Of a stretch of DNA of 64,000 bases, positions 54,293 to 62,926 are shown piece by piece. The notes under the pieces are model-generated. The model saw only the letters and a list, made by a program, of their open reading frames with translations, was not told where the DNA came from and searched no databases. Origin of the DNA: Acidobacteriota bacterium (GTDB lineage: Bacteria; Acidobacteriota; Terriglobia; Bryobacterales; Bryobacteraceae); assembly GCA_025352795.1 (NCBI GenBank), contig JANXSF010000041.1:1-64000 (forward strand). The letters are read 5' to 3'. Position numbers and translations under genes: made by a program. Position 1 is the first letter of the stretch. Each line of letters begins with the position of its first letter.

Positions 54293-56137
54293 ATGCTTCG
54301 CTACGCAATTTTCTTAACCTCCATTGGTGCTGCTTTTGCTGGAACTAATTCCTTTGAAACGGCGCAGGATTTCCTAAAGCGGAATTGCGAAAAGTGTCAC
54401 CATGAAAAAGCTGCCGCAGGGGGATTTAAACTTAACCTCGTCAGCACGAAAACCAGCTTGCAGACCGATGGGGAAAAGTGGAAGTCTCTTGCCCTGCGCG
54501 TGAAAAATGGTGAAATGCCTCCGCGTGGTGGTGCCGTTCCAACGCTGGATGATCGTGAACAGTTCTCGCAGTGGGTGGAAAGTGCAGTGCGCGCGGAAGC
54601 CTGCTCGGCTGGCATCGGTGCTGGACCCTCTCCCATCCGTCGCTTGAATCGCGATGAGTACTCCGCAACATTGCGCGATCTTCTGGATATGCACCTGGAT
54701 ATCGGCCATGCGCTGCCTGTTGATGGTGCTGGCGGCGAAGGGTTTGACAACGCAGCGGAAACTTTGTTTCTATCTCCATTGCATTCGGAAAAATACATGG
54801 AAGCGGCCAAGTTCGCCACGGATTTTGCGGCCAAGGAATATAAATCGCATGGCATGATTTTTGAGAAAAAAGATCACCCCCCGCAGTTGGTGTTGAAACG
54901 TTTTCTTACTCGCGCCTTCCGCAGGCCAGTAACCGATGCCGAGGTTGCACCCTACTTAACTTTGTTCCAGGCAGCGCAAAAGCAGGGCGAACCAGTGCAA
55001 CCGTCCATCCTTTTTGCCTTGCGAGCGGCATTGGTTTCACCAATGTTTCTTTACCGCTTTGAGCCAGCCAACGAAAGCAAAGAGCCCCGATTACTGGACC
55101 AATACGCATTAGCATCGCGACTCTCTTATTTTCTATGGGGAAGTATGCCCGATGAATTTCTGTTCGATATTGCCGCTGCCGGAAAGTTGCAGGACCCGGA
55201 AGTCTTGCAACAGATTATTCCCCGAATGATGAAGAACGATAGGTCACTTGGTTTTACCCAAAGATTCGCCGAACAGTGGTTGCGCACCAGAGAGTTGAGC
55301 ACCGATAAGGTTCCCGATGCGAAACTTTTCCCCACCTATGCCGCCAGTGAAGATCTGCGCTCCGATATTCGATTGCAACCTGTCTTGTTTCTGCGCGAGA
55401 TATTTTTACAAAATCTATCACTGCTGAATTTGATTGATTCCACCCACACCATTGCCACCAAACAATTGGCCACTCTCTTCGATGAAAAGTTGCCGTTGAA
55501 CCCCAACGCTGCCTCGCAACCACAGTGGGTGGAATTACCCAAAGGCAGCAGACGCGGTGGATTGTTGGGGATGCCCGCAGTGCTGACCGTTTCATCCTAC
55601 CCCTACCGCACCAGTCCTGTATTGCGCGGCGCCTGGATTCTGGAATCGATGCTGGGAACTCCACCACCGCCTCCGCCGCCCAATGTCCCTGCTCTTGAGG
55701 AAACAAATCCCGGTTCAACCAAAATGACCGTTCGAGAAAGACTGGCGCAGCACCGGCAAAATCCCAACTGCGCGGGATGTCATAGCCGCATTGACCCAAT
55801 GGGATTCGCTCTGGAAAATTACGATGCCATCGGTCGTTGGCGTGATCAGGATGAAGGCAAACCAGTGGATAATTCCGGCGAACTATTGGATGGAACCGAA
55901 TTCAATGGGCCCGCAGAATTGAAGCAGGTACTACTGGATCGTAAAGATTTATTTGTTCGGAATCTGGCCAGCAAAATGTTAGGCTACGCCCTGGGTCGTG
56001 GACTGACGTTGAAGGATGGCTGCGCGATTGATAGCATAGTGGCACAAGTTAAGAGCAAAGATTACAAAGCACAGGCGCTGTTAGAAGCCATTGTGCTGAG
56101 CGTTCCGTTTCGATATCAGGCAGGTTTGAAGCAATGA
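54293..56137 (+). CDS. DUF1592-type dihaem-c protein
   Basis: A 614-aa exported protein of the Planctomycete/Acidobacteria DUF1592 group, role unknown. A signal peptide precedes a haem-c motif CEKCH near residue 34. The following region has RRLNRDEYSATLRDLL, the usual DUF1587 mark (about residue 116). Later RLSYFLWGSMPDE and FRRPVTDAEV belong to the DUF1592/1595 region, TSPVLRGAWILE to the DUF1588 region, and a second haem motif CAGCH is followed by DPMGFALENYD (about 500-515). The C-terminus GYALGRGLTLKDGCAID belongs to DUF1585. It shares a 4-bp overlap with the DUF1552 gene, a pairing typical for both families. Confidence 0.92.
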   Translation: MLRYAIFLTSIGAAFAGTNSFETAQDFLKRNCEKCHHEKAAAGGFKLNLVSTKTSLQTDGEKWKSLALRVKNGEMPPRGGAVPTLDDREQFSQWVESAVRAEACSAGIGAGPSPIRRLNRDEYSATLRDLLDMHLDIGHALPVDGAGGEGFDNAAETLFLSPLHSEKYMEAAKFATDFAAKEYKSHGMIFEKKDHPPQLVLKRFLTRAFRRPVTDAEVAPYLTLFQAAQKQGEPVQPSILFALRAALVSPMFLYRFEPANESKEPRLLDQYALASRLSYFLWGSMPDEFLFDIAAAGKLQDPEVLQQIIPRMMKNDRSLGFTQRFAEQWLRTRELSTDKVPDAKLFPTYAASEDLRSDIRLQPVLFLREIFLQNLSLLNLIDSTHTIATKQLATLFDEKLPLNPNAASQPQWVELPKGSRRGGLLGMPAVLTVSSYPYRTSPVLRGAWILESMLGTPPPPPPPNVPALEETNPGSTKMTVRERLAQHRQNPNCAGCHSRIDPMGFALENYDAIGRWRDQDEGKPVDNSGELLDGTEFNGPAELKQVLLDRKDLFVRNLASKMLGYALGRGLTLKDGCAIDSIVAQVKSKDYKAQALLEAIVLSVPFRYQAGLKQ

Positions 56138-57474
56138 ATATCAACTTAGACAAAGCACGCATTTCACGACGCACTCTTTTGAAAGGTGCAGGTGTGGGGT
56201 TAGGACTTCCCTGGTTGGAATCCATGGCGGCCTCACCAGTTACTTCCGCAAGTCCAAATCGACTGGCTGTGTTGTATATGCCGAACGGCGTCAACGTAAC
56301 AGCCTGGACCCCGGAAGGCACCGGTCGCGATTTCAAACTGTCTCCAACCCTTGCCCCGCTTGAAGATTTGAAAGATCGCATCACAGTGGTCAGCAATCTT
56401 TGGAACGCAAATTCAAAAGGTGGTGACGGGCACTACGTCAAAGAAGCGGCCATTCTTACCTGCTCCACAATTAAGAAAACTCCTGGGGCTGATTTGGCTA
56501 ACGCCATTTCCATGGATCAGGTTTGTGCCCAAAAAGTAGCGTTGCAAACGCCACTCGCTTCGCTGGAACTGGGTGTCACACCAGTGGCCATCGGTGTGGA
56601 TGCAGTGGTGGGTTACACACGCGTGTATGGATCGCACATTGCCTGGAGCAACGCTTCCACTCCGCTGGCTCGTGAAATTAACCCACGCTCAGTTTACGAA
56701 CGTTTGTTTCGCGCCGCAAACGTTGGGAAAGGGAATCAGTCGAAACAAGATACTCTGCTGCTGGATCGTGTTCTGGGCGATGCCAAGCGTCTGCGAGCCC
56801 AAGTGAATTCTGCCGACAAGCTTCGCATTGACGAGTATATGTCGGTAATGCGTTCGCTTGAAGAACGCGTCACCCGATCAAGTAGCGGTGCTCAGCAAAG
56901 TTGGAAGCCGAAGGTTGCTCTGGCCTTGAAAGACGCGCCCACAGACCGGCCAACTGATCATGCCGAACACGTGCGGCTAATGATGGATATGATCGCTGTG
57001 GCTTTCCAAAGTGATACAACGCGTGTGGCCACGTTCATGTTCGGCAATGCCGTAAGCAATGTCAGCTTTCGCTTTCTGGAAGGCGTCACCGCTGGCCATC
57101 ACGATGTTTCCCATCATCAGAAAGAAGCCGATAAACTTCGTCAATATCAGTTGATCAATCGTTGGCACATTGAACAGTATGCCTACTTGCTGCGGAAGTT
57201 GGCGGCAATGAAGGAAGGCGAAACTAACGTGCTGGATAGTTCCATGGTGCTGTTTGCCTCAGCGTTGAGCGATGGTAACAGTCATAATCCGCACAAGCTG
57301 CCGTTAGTGCTGGCGGGTCGTGGCGGCGGCAGGATCGATTCCGGTCAGCACTTGGTATTCGGCGAGGATACCCCCGTCGCCAATTTGTACATGGGCATGC
57401 TAGAGGCCTTTGGCGCCCCTGTGGAACGATTCGCCGATAGCACTGGCGTGTTGCCCGGATTGTTGCGAGGTTAA
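56134..57474 (+). CDS. DUF1552 Tat-exported protein
   Basis: A 446-aa protein of the DUF1552 family, whose members are the usual partners of DUF1592 proteins. The N-terminus has a Tat signal (SRRTLLKGAGVGLGLPWLE). Family landmarks are LYMPNGVNVTAWTPEG, SSGAQQSWKPK-like linker and GVTAGHHDVSHH, ending with VLPGLLRG. Some sulphatase/phosphatase-like folding is suspected for the family but no catalytic set could be assigned. Its ATG overlaps the stop of the DUF1592 gene (ATGA), so the two products should be made together. Confidence 0.92.
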   Translation: MNINLDKARISRRTLLKGAGVGLGLPWLESMAASPVTSASPNRLAVLYMPNGVNVTAWTPEGTGRDFKLSPTLAPLEDLKDRITVVSNLWNANSKGGDGHYVKEAAILTCSTIKKTPGADLANAISMDQVCAQKVALQTPLASLELGVTPVAIGVDAVVGYTRVYGSHIAWSNASTPLAREINPRSVYERLFRAANVGKGNQSKQDTLLLDRVLGDAKRLRAQVNSADKLRIDEYMSVMRSLEERVTRSSSGAQQSWKPKVALALKDAPTDRPTDHAEHVRLMMDMIAVAFQSDTTRVATFMFGNAVSNVSFRFLEGVTAGHHDVSHHQKEADKLRQYQLINRWHIEQYAYLLRKLAAMKEGETNVLDSSMVLFASALSDGNSHNPHKLPLVLAGRGGGRIDSGQHLVFGEDTPVANLYMGMLEAFGAPVERFADSTGVLPGLLRG

Positions 57475-57475
57475 T

Positions 57476-57883
57476 ATGAGGCTGGCTCTGTTTATAATTG
57501 CCACCACTTTACTGGCCGATGATTTTTCTGGAACATGGATAGGACAATTCCCCACCAGAAACGGAGAGACGCAAGACATTGCGTTTCAGTTTTCGCAAGA
57601 TGGAGCAAAGCTGACCGGCAAATTATACGGTGACTACCGCAGTACGCCGATTGTGGAAGGCAGAATTTCAGGCAACGTTTTGGCTTTCGCCACCGCATCG
57701 CAAGAGCAAGCTGGTAACCAGATCAACGAAACCAGATTCCGTTTTAGTGGCAGATTAACCGAAGGCAAAATCGAACTCACCCGAGAGCGAGAAACGGCCA
57801 AGAATGCCGGGAATGGTGGCAATGTTCAGTTCAAAGGAAGTACGCGAGTGACGTTTACTCTGAAGCAAATTATCCGCAAATGA
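57476..57883 (+). CDS. small secreted beta-barrel-like protein, unknown function
   Basis: A 135-aa exported protein. From ATG 57476 it has a signal peptide (LALFIIATTLLADD) and then FSGTWIGQFPTRNG, a pattern of alternating beta strands with FQFSQDGAKLTGKLYG and LTEGKIELTRE, like a small lipocalin-type barrel. GAGG lies 6 nt upstream, inside the end of the DUF1552 gene, one base pair after its stop. It is the last gene of the co-directional set. I cannot name its family. Confidence 0.65.
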   Translation: MRLALFIIATTLLADDFSGTWIGQFPTRNGETQDIAFQFSQDGAKLTGKLYGDYRSTPIVEGRISGNVLAFATASQEQAGNQINETRFRFSGRLTEGKIELTRERETAKNAGNGGNVQFKGSTRVTFTLKQIIRK

Positions 57884-57889
57884 ACCGCA

Positions 57890-58285
57890 CTACTGCCGAT
57901 GCAACGCTACGTGATCCTTCAAGATGCATCGGTCCATTACCACGGTAATCCCCGCCTCTCGAGCCTTTTGCGCAGCCTGCTCATGCACTACCCCTTCCTG
58001 CATCCACACGCACTTTACACCAATTTGAATCGCTTCATCCACAATCGCTGGTACAAACTCAGCCCGACGAAAAATATTCACGATGTCGATTTTATCAGGC
58101 ACATCCAGAAGCGTAGGGTGGCTCACTTCCCCCAACACTTCGGTTTCTTGCGGATTCACTGGCACAATGCGATAGCCATGCTTTTGCATATATTGCGCCA
58201 CACCAAAGCTGGGGCGCAATTTGTTGGAAGACAACCCCGCTACTGCGATGGTTTTTGAGTTACTGAGGATCTCTTCAATTGTCAT
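57890..58285 (-). CDS. CoA-binding domain protein (YccU type)
   Basis: A 131-aa cytoplasmic protein of the CoA-binding Rossmann family. It has TIAVAGLSSNKLRPSFGVAQYMQ at the start, in parts (KTIAVAGLSSNKLRPS), VPVNPQETEVLGE (about 39-51), VWMQEGVVHEQAAQKAREAG and a terminal VMDRCILKDH. The fold matches the succinyl-CoA synthetase alpha N-terminal domain but lacks a catalytic domain. The role is unknown. Its start lies 11 bp inside the rluB 3' end, so it is last in the scpA-scpB-rluB operon. Confidence 0.88.
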   Translation of the reverse strand: MTIEEILSNSKTIAVAGLSSNKLRPSFGVAQYMQKHGYRIVPVNPQETEVLGEVSHPTLLDVPDKIDIVNIFRRAEFVPAIVDEAIQIGVKCVWMQEGVVHEQAAQKAREAGITVVMDRCILKDHVALHRQ

Positions 58286-59018
58286 GGCCGGGTTCTGGCA
58301 TCTTCAACAGTTTACGAAAACGTTCCATTTCACGAGTAGTCAAGTGACGGCATTTGCCCGGTGGAATTCCTTCCAGCCCAATAAAACCAATGCGCACCCG
58401 ACGCAGCTTTTCCACCAACCGACCAAAGTGGCTGAACATCAACTTAATTTGATTAGTGCGACCTTCAATCAACTTCACTTCATACCAGGGATTTTCCTGT
58501 GGACGAATTAATTTCAAACCAGCCGGTGCCGTGCGATTACCGTGGATCGGAACGCCCCTGCGGAACTGCTCGCATTGATCATCAGTAAGCTGTCCGGTGA
58601 CCTTCACCACATACACTTTTTCCAGTTTCGATTTCGCTGAAGTCACTCGGTTGGCAAAGTCGCCATCATTGGTGAACAGCAACAGCCCTTCCGTGTTGTA
58701 ATCCAAACGACCGACGGGAACCACACGTTCCTTCATGCCGCGGACGAGCTTCATCACCGTGGGTCTGCCTTCTGGATCTTCCGTAGTAGTTACGCAGCCC
58801 TTGGGCTTGTTCAACGCAATATAGATCAGGTTTTTGGGTGCATGCAACAGTTTGCCATCCACCTTGATGTGGTCCTGATCCAGGTCGGCCTTGCTGCCCA
58901 GCTCCATCACCACTTTGCCATTCACCGTGACCATGCCCTGCACAATCAGGTCTTCGGCCTTGCGGCGGCTTGCCACACCAGCGCGGGATAAGATTTTTTG
59001 TAAACGTTCTACGGCCAT
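58275..59018 (-). CDS. rluB: RluB-type 23S rRNA/ribosomal pseudouridine synthase
   Basis: A 247-aa pseudouridine synthase of the RsuA/RluB/E/F group, probably modifying large-subunit rRNA. An S4 RNA-binding domain at the start has RLQKILSRAGVASRRKAEDL in parts (LQKILSRAGVASRRKAE). The catalytic Asp is in VGRLDYNTEGLLLFTNDG (about residues 97-114). The end has EGRTNQIKLMFSHFGRLVEKL-type residues. AAGGAA precedes the start. Genome neighbours scpA, scpB and rluB form a classic conserved trio. Confidence 0.93.
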   Translation of the reverse strand: MAVERLQKILSRAGVASRRKAEDLIVQGMVTVNGKVVMELGSKADLDQDHIKVDGKLLHAPKNLIYIALNKPKGCVTTTEDPEGRPTVMKLVRGMKERVVPVGRLDYNTEGLLLFTNDGDFANRVTSAKSKLEKVYVVKVTGQLTDDQCEQFRRGVPIHGNRTAPAGLKLIRPQENPWYEVKLIEGRTNQIKLMFSHFGRLVEKLRRVRIGFIGLEGIPPGKCRHLTTREMERFRKLLKMPEPGHDN

Positions 59019-59032
59019 GATGGAACAGTTCC

Positions 59033-59866
59033 TTACTGCTGATTTCCTTCTACTGCGGCTTTCGCCAATTCTTCTGCCGCCTCTGGTGCTAGCTCTTCGA
59101 CAGTTTCCACTGCGGGCTGATCGCTTTCTGAGGAAGCTTCCGCCTCAGTCTTAATCTCTACGACTTCCGTAGACGCGGCTTCCACAATTTCTTCGTCAAT
59201 CGCCAGACGACGCAACTCTTCAAATTCCTTCAACGTGGGCAGCTCGTTGATGCCACTCAAACCGAACTGTACCAGGAACTCGCGAGTCGTTTTGTAAAGG
59301 ATCGGCTTGCCCACCACATTCTTGCGGCCGGACGTCATGATCAACTTCCGTTCCAGCAGCGTCTTCAACACGCCTGCACCTTGCACACCGCGTATCTCCA
59401 TAATCTCTGGCGCCGTAATCGGTTGCTTGTATGCAATCACGGCCAACGTTTCCAGCGCCGCCAATGACAATTTCAAAGGCTGTTTCAGATTTTTAACGAA
59501 CTGCCGGATCACGTCGTGATGTTCCGGCTTGGTGCCCATCTTAAATCCGCCAGCCACTTCTTTAATAATTACGCCACGCTCGGGTCGCGAACAATCTTCC
59601 AGCAAAGCAGCGATCACCGTTTGAATGCGCGTCTTGTCCTGCTGCAAAGCAATGGCGATTTGTTCAATAGACAGAGGCTCTTCAGTGATGTAGACAACGG
59701 CTTCCACTACCGCGCGCAGATCAAGGTCACTCATTTCCGTCGGAGCGACTGCCTCCTCACCCAAGACAATCTGTTCCGGGACGATCTCTTCCTGTACGAC
59801 CTCTTCAGTCACGACGGGTTCTGGAATCGCTTCCGCTTGCTGCTGTTCTTCTTGCTCTTCCATCAC
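59033..59866 (-). CDS. scpB: segregation and condensation protein ScpB
   Basis: A 277-aa subunit of the SMC-ScpA-ScpB condensin complex. The core, about residues 45-205, holds two winged helices with VEAVVYITEEPLSIEQIAIAL (in parts, VVEAVVYITEEPLSIEQIA), AALETLAVIAYKQPITAPEI and KTLLERKLIMTSGRK. Acidic low-complexity tails lie at both ends (EEQEEQQQAEAIPEP and the final EELAPEAAEELAKAAVEG), longer than usual for the family. It follows scpA by 2 bp and precedes rluB by 14 bp. Confidence 0.94.
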   Translation of the reverse strand: MMEEQEEQQQAEAIPEPVVTEEVVQEEIVPEQIVLGEEAVAPTEMSDLDLRAVVEAVVYITEEPLSIEQIAIALQQDKTRIQTVIAALLEDCSRPERGVIIKEVAGGFKMGTKPEHHDVIRQFVKNLKQPLKLSLAALETLAVIAYKQPITAPEIMEIRGVQGAGVLKTLLERKLIMTSGRKNVVGKPILYKTTREFLVQFGLSGINELPTLKEFEELRRLAIDEEIVEAASTEVVEIKTEAEASSESDQPAVETVEELAPEAAEELAKAAVEGNQQ

Positions 59867-59868
59867 TA

Positions 59869-60657
59869 TTAAATGTAATCCCCTTCCAATTGAGAAATGG
59901 CCTGTTCATCTTCTGAAACTTCATCAAACTTATCGCCACGCTTCAGGACAATGTCCCCAAATTCATCTTTCTGCGCCAAGCTCACGGCCTGCAATTTTAC
60001 CAGTTCCAGGATAGCCAGAAACAGGCAAATCATCGCTCTACGGCTGCGTTGCCGTTCAAATAAATCTGTAGCCGAAACCGGTTCGCTCTTACGGGAGTTC
60101 CCCAGCACATTACGCAGAAAGTGGATCATGTCCGGAACGCTGACATCCTCTTTCGTAATCTCAAACGCCGGACGCAGCTTCGTTCTTTCTAAAATCTTTT
60201 GCAGAGTCTGAACCAAGTCGAAAAGCGTGACGTCCAACCCTGGGTCATCATCCTCGCTCATGAAATTCTTCAACTGAGGATTAGACCAAATCACTTCTTC
60301 CACCAAACGTTTCTGTTGCAGCATTTCCGCCGCATTCTTGAACCTTTCGTGTTCAATCAACTGGTCCACCAGCTCTTTGCGCGGATCTTCCTCGGGGTCC
60401 ATTTTCTGAAGCTCAGGGTCCCTGGGCAACAACGTTTTAGACTTTATGTGGATCAGCGTAGCTGCCATGTATACGAACTCGCTAGACAACTCAAAATCAA
60501 GTTGCAGGGCGCTTTCCATATACTTCAGGTACTGGGCTGTTATGTCTGAGATGGGGATATCATAGATATCTATCTGCTGTTTGCGAATCAAATCCAGCAA
60601 CAGGTCCAATGGCCCATCGTACTGCTCTAAATGAAAATTAAGGGGCGATGACGACAC
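59869..60657 (-). CDS. scpA: segregation and condensation protein ScpA
   Basis: A 262-aa kleisin that joins SMC heads with ScpB. The N-terminus FHLEQYDGPLDLLLDLIRKQQIDIYDIPIS, seen in parts (YDGPLDLLLDLIRKQQ), is family specific. Helices with LDFELSSEFVYMAATLIHIKSKTLLPR, in parts (SSEFVYMAATLIHIKSKTLL), and a C-terminal winged helix (FLAILELVKLQAVSLAQ) follow. Start is uncertain: GTG 60657 gives the normal length, whereas ATG-type starts upstream to 60783 would run into the S9 peptidase gene. The gap to that gene is about 49 bp. Confidence 0.93.
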   Translation of the reverse strand: MSSSPLNFHLEQYDGPLDLLLDLIRKQQIDIYDIPISDITAQYLKYMESALQLDFELSSEFVYMAATLIHIKSKTLLPRDPELQKMDPEEDPRKELVDQLIEHERFKNAAEMLQQKRLVEEVIWSNPQLKNFMSEDDDPGLDVTLFDLVQTLQKILERTKLRPAFEITKEDVSVPDMIHFLRNVLGNSRKSEPVSATDLFERQRSRRAMICLFLAILELVKLQAVSLAQKDEFGDIVLKRGDKFDEVSEDEQAISQLEGDYI

Positions 60658-60706
60658 TACTTCAATAGGGTAACATTGACGCTTGTGGAAAACCCTCAAA
60701 AGCGGC

Positions 60707-62773
60707 TTATTTACCCTGCTCCTTTGGCTTTTCTCTGGTCCATTCTCCAATCCATTCCAGAAACGTGCGGTACCACAATTCACTATTTTGTGGCTTACCC
60801 ACCCAGTGGCCTTCGTCTGGAAAAACTAATAGCTTGGATGGCACTTTTTTCATCTGCAATGCAGTGTAAAGCTGCAGCCCCTGCCCATAGGGCACACGGT
60901 AATCTTTTTCCCCATGAATCACTAAGGTTGGCGTTTTGAAATCGCTCACGTAATAGCTGGGGGACATGCGGGCGTACAAATCAGGGTTGTCCCAGGGCAT
61001 CCCCTTGAACTCCCAAAGTGGGAACCATACTTCTTCTGTTTCGCCAGCCATGCTGCGCAAATCAAATACTCCGGCATGGGAAACGAATGCCTTAAAACGC
61101 TGCGTATGACCCAGCATCCAGTTCACCATGTAGCCGCCGTAGGAACCACCAGCCGCCGCAAAACGCTCCGGATCTGCCCACTCTTTGGCAGCCACCGCAT
61201 CAACTGAGCTCATAATGTCTTCGTACACCTTGCCGTTCCAATCGCTGTTGATCTCGTCCGTGAACTTCTGCCCATATCCAGTTGAACCCCGCGGATTCGG
61301 CATCACCACCACGAAGCCTGCTCCAGCGAAAACTTGCGGATTCCAACGATAGCCCCAATTTTCGTGCCAGGCACCTTGCGGCCCTCCATGAATCAGGAAC
61401 AGTACCGGATATTTCTTCTTCGCATCAAACCCGGCAGGTTTCAAAATGAAGCTGTGAACCTTCGCTCCTTCCGCCCCAGTCGTGTAGATTTCTTCCATCG
61501 GCGGCAATGCATATTCAGCCAGCAGCGCATCGTTGAGGCGGGTCAATTGCACCGGCGCACCACCTGCTGACGATACTTTGAACAACTCCGGCGGATGCCC
61601 AGCGCTCTGCTCGCTGTAGACCATGGTCTTCGCATCGGGAGCCAGGCGAAGGTCGTCGAACGTGCTGTTTCCAGTGATAATGGAACGGGCCGCACCGCCA
61701 TTCACATTGATCATTTGAACCGACTGACGTCCACGATCTTCAACTGTATAAAACAGTCGAGCCGAGTCAGGACTCCAAATCATGCTTCCCACATTACGAT
61801 CCAGCGTCTCAGTCACTTCCTTAGTTTTTCCATTGGCTCGGTCCATCACCATCAAGCGCCATCGATCAGACTCGTAGCCCGCCGTGCGTTGCGCCAACCA
61901 GGCCAGGCTCTTACCGTCAGGGGAATAAACAGGACCAGTATCGGCACCAAATCCAGAAGTAACTCGTTGCGGATCACCACCATTGGCCAGTACCGTGTAT
62001 AGATCGGAATTGGTGCTGGTGGAGGGATCACCATCGGCATTCAGCACATAACAAACTTCCTGCGAATCGGGCGAAATCGCGTAGCCTTCCGGCCCACCCA
62101 ATGAAAAGCTGGGGACATCACGATTGCCAGGAGTAATGTCTTTAACTCGCCCACCATCAATGCTGACTATCAGCAGATGCTTACGACGTTTGGATTGCCA
62201 CTGATCCCAATGTCGGTAAAGCAGCCCCGTATAAGTACGGGCTTTCACCTTGCTGACTTTTTCTTTTTCTAAAGCAGCTTTGTTGCAGTCCTCAGAATCG
62301 CATTGCGGGTAAACTTCACTGGTAAATAAAACGTGCTTGCCATCGGGAAAGAACAGAACACCATCGGCTTCTGTGGCAAGGTTGGTCACGCTCTTGACGT
62401 TGCCGCCATCGGCATCCATCTGCCAAATTTGCGTGGTCTCGCTGCGGTCGGAAAGGAATACCAGATTTTTCGAATCTGGAGACCAACGGGGTCGCTCGTT
62501 GTTGCCTTGTGTTGTGATTTGCTTGGGCGCCCCACCGGCCAGTTCCACCATCCAGATTTGTCTGGGCTTAGTGTTCTTGTCCATATCAACGGTCTGAACG
62601 GTGAAGGCCACCCGCTTCCCATCAGGGGAAATTTGGGGATCAGTCAGCCGTTGCACTTTCATCAGAGCCTCGAACGTAAAGTTCTTTTGCGCGAGCGCCA
62701 CTGACGGGATGGCCAGCACAATTAAACCCAGGACAATTTGGCCCAGGGCTATTTGAAAATGAAGCTTCCGCAT
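60707..62773 (-). CDS. secreted S9-family prolyl oligopeptidase-type peptidase
   Basis: A 688-aa exported serine peptidase, dipeptidyl- or acylaminoacyl-peptidase type. The signal peptide is LGQIVLGLIVLAIPSVALAQ. A seven-bladed propeller (about residues 50-390) has repeated DPQISPDGKRVAF-like strands. The alpha/beta hydrolase domain from about 430 has the nucleophile in GGSYGGYMVNWMLGH (about 547-561), then the acid in IHGEKDYRVPYGQ and His in FPDEGHW. ATG 62773 has GAGAGG 3-8 nt upstream and TACAAT 9 nt upstream; the longer frame to 63016 overlaps the divergent SDR gene and is rejected. Confidence 0.94.
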   Translation of the reverse strand: MRKLHFQIALGQIVLGLIVLAIPSVALAQKNFTFEALMKVQRLTDPQISPDGKRVAFTVQTVDMDKNTKPRQIWMVELAGGAPKQITTQGNNERPRWSPDSKNLVFLSDRSETTQIWQMDADGGNVKSVTNLATEADGVLFFPDGKHVLFTSEVYPQCDSEDCNKAALEKEKVSKVKARTYTGLLYRHWDQWQSKRRKHLLIVSIDGGRVKDITPGNRDVPSFSLGGPEGYAISPDSQEVCYVLNADGDPSTSTNSDLYTVLANGGDPQRVTSGFGADTGPVYSPDGKSLAWLAQRTAGYESDRWRLMVMDRANGKTKEVTETLDRNVGSMIWSPDSARLFYTVEDRGRQSVQMINVNGGAARSIITGNSTFDDLRLAPDAKTMVYSEQSAGHPPELFKVSSAGGAPVQLTRLNDALLAEYALPPMEEIYTTGAEGAKVHSFILKPAGFDAKKKYPVLFLIHGGPQGAWHENWGYRWNPQVFAGAGFVVVMPNPRGSTGYGQKFTDEINSDWNGKVYEDIMSSVDAVAAKEWADPERFAAAGGSYGGYMVNWMLGHTQRFKAFVSHAGVFDLRSMAGETEEVWFPLWEFKGMPWDNPDLYARMSPSYYVSDFKTPTLVIHGEKDYRVPYGQGLQLYTALQMKKVPSKLLVFPDEGHWVGKPQNSELWYRTFLEWIGEWTREKPKEQGK

Positions 62774-62778
62774 AACCT

Positions 62779-62791
62779 CTCTATTGTAGAG
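62779..62791. promoter_or_regulatory. inverted repeat at the S9 peptidase -10 box
   Basis: CTCTA and TAGAG (62779-62783, 62787-62791) flank TTG, and the minus-strand TACAAT box (62788-62783) lies within it, 9 nt before ATG 62773. This could be a small operator over the -10. Confidence 0.3.
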
Positions 62792-62920
62792 TTTCTCAGG
62801 TGCTTTCAGAAATCGAGGAGAGCGATTTATTACGCGTATCGTGTCATCTTGTTCAGAAGAAAGAAGAACGCCTTTCTCCCGAATGCAAGCTTTTTGGCGA
62901 CGCCAAGCCCATCCCACTTG

Positions 62921-62926
62921 TAAACT
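62921..62926 (+). promoter_or_regulatory. -10-like box TAAACT at the SDR gene start
   Basis: TAAACT touches ATG 62927 and lies exactly 6 nt before the in-frame GTG 62933. Since 6 nt is the recurrent spacing here, the real start may be GTG 62933, two codons later. Confidence 0.4.

Noticed and set aside
60658-60783. N-terminal extension of scpA
   Set aside because: It overlaps the end of the S9 peptidase gene and adds residues unlike the family.
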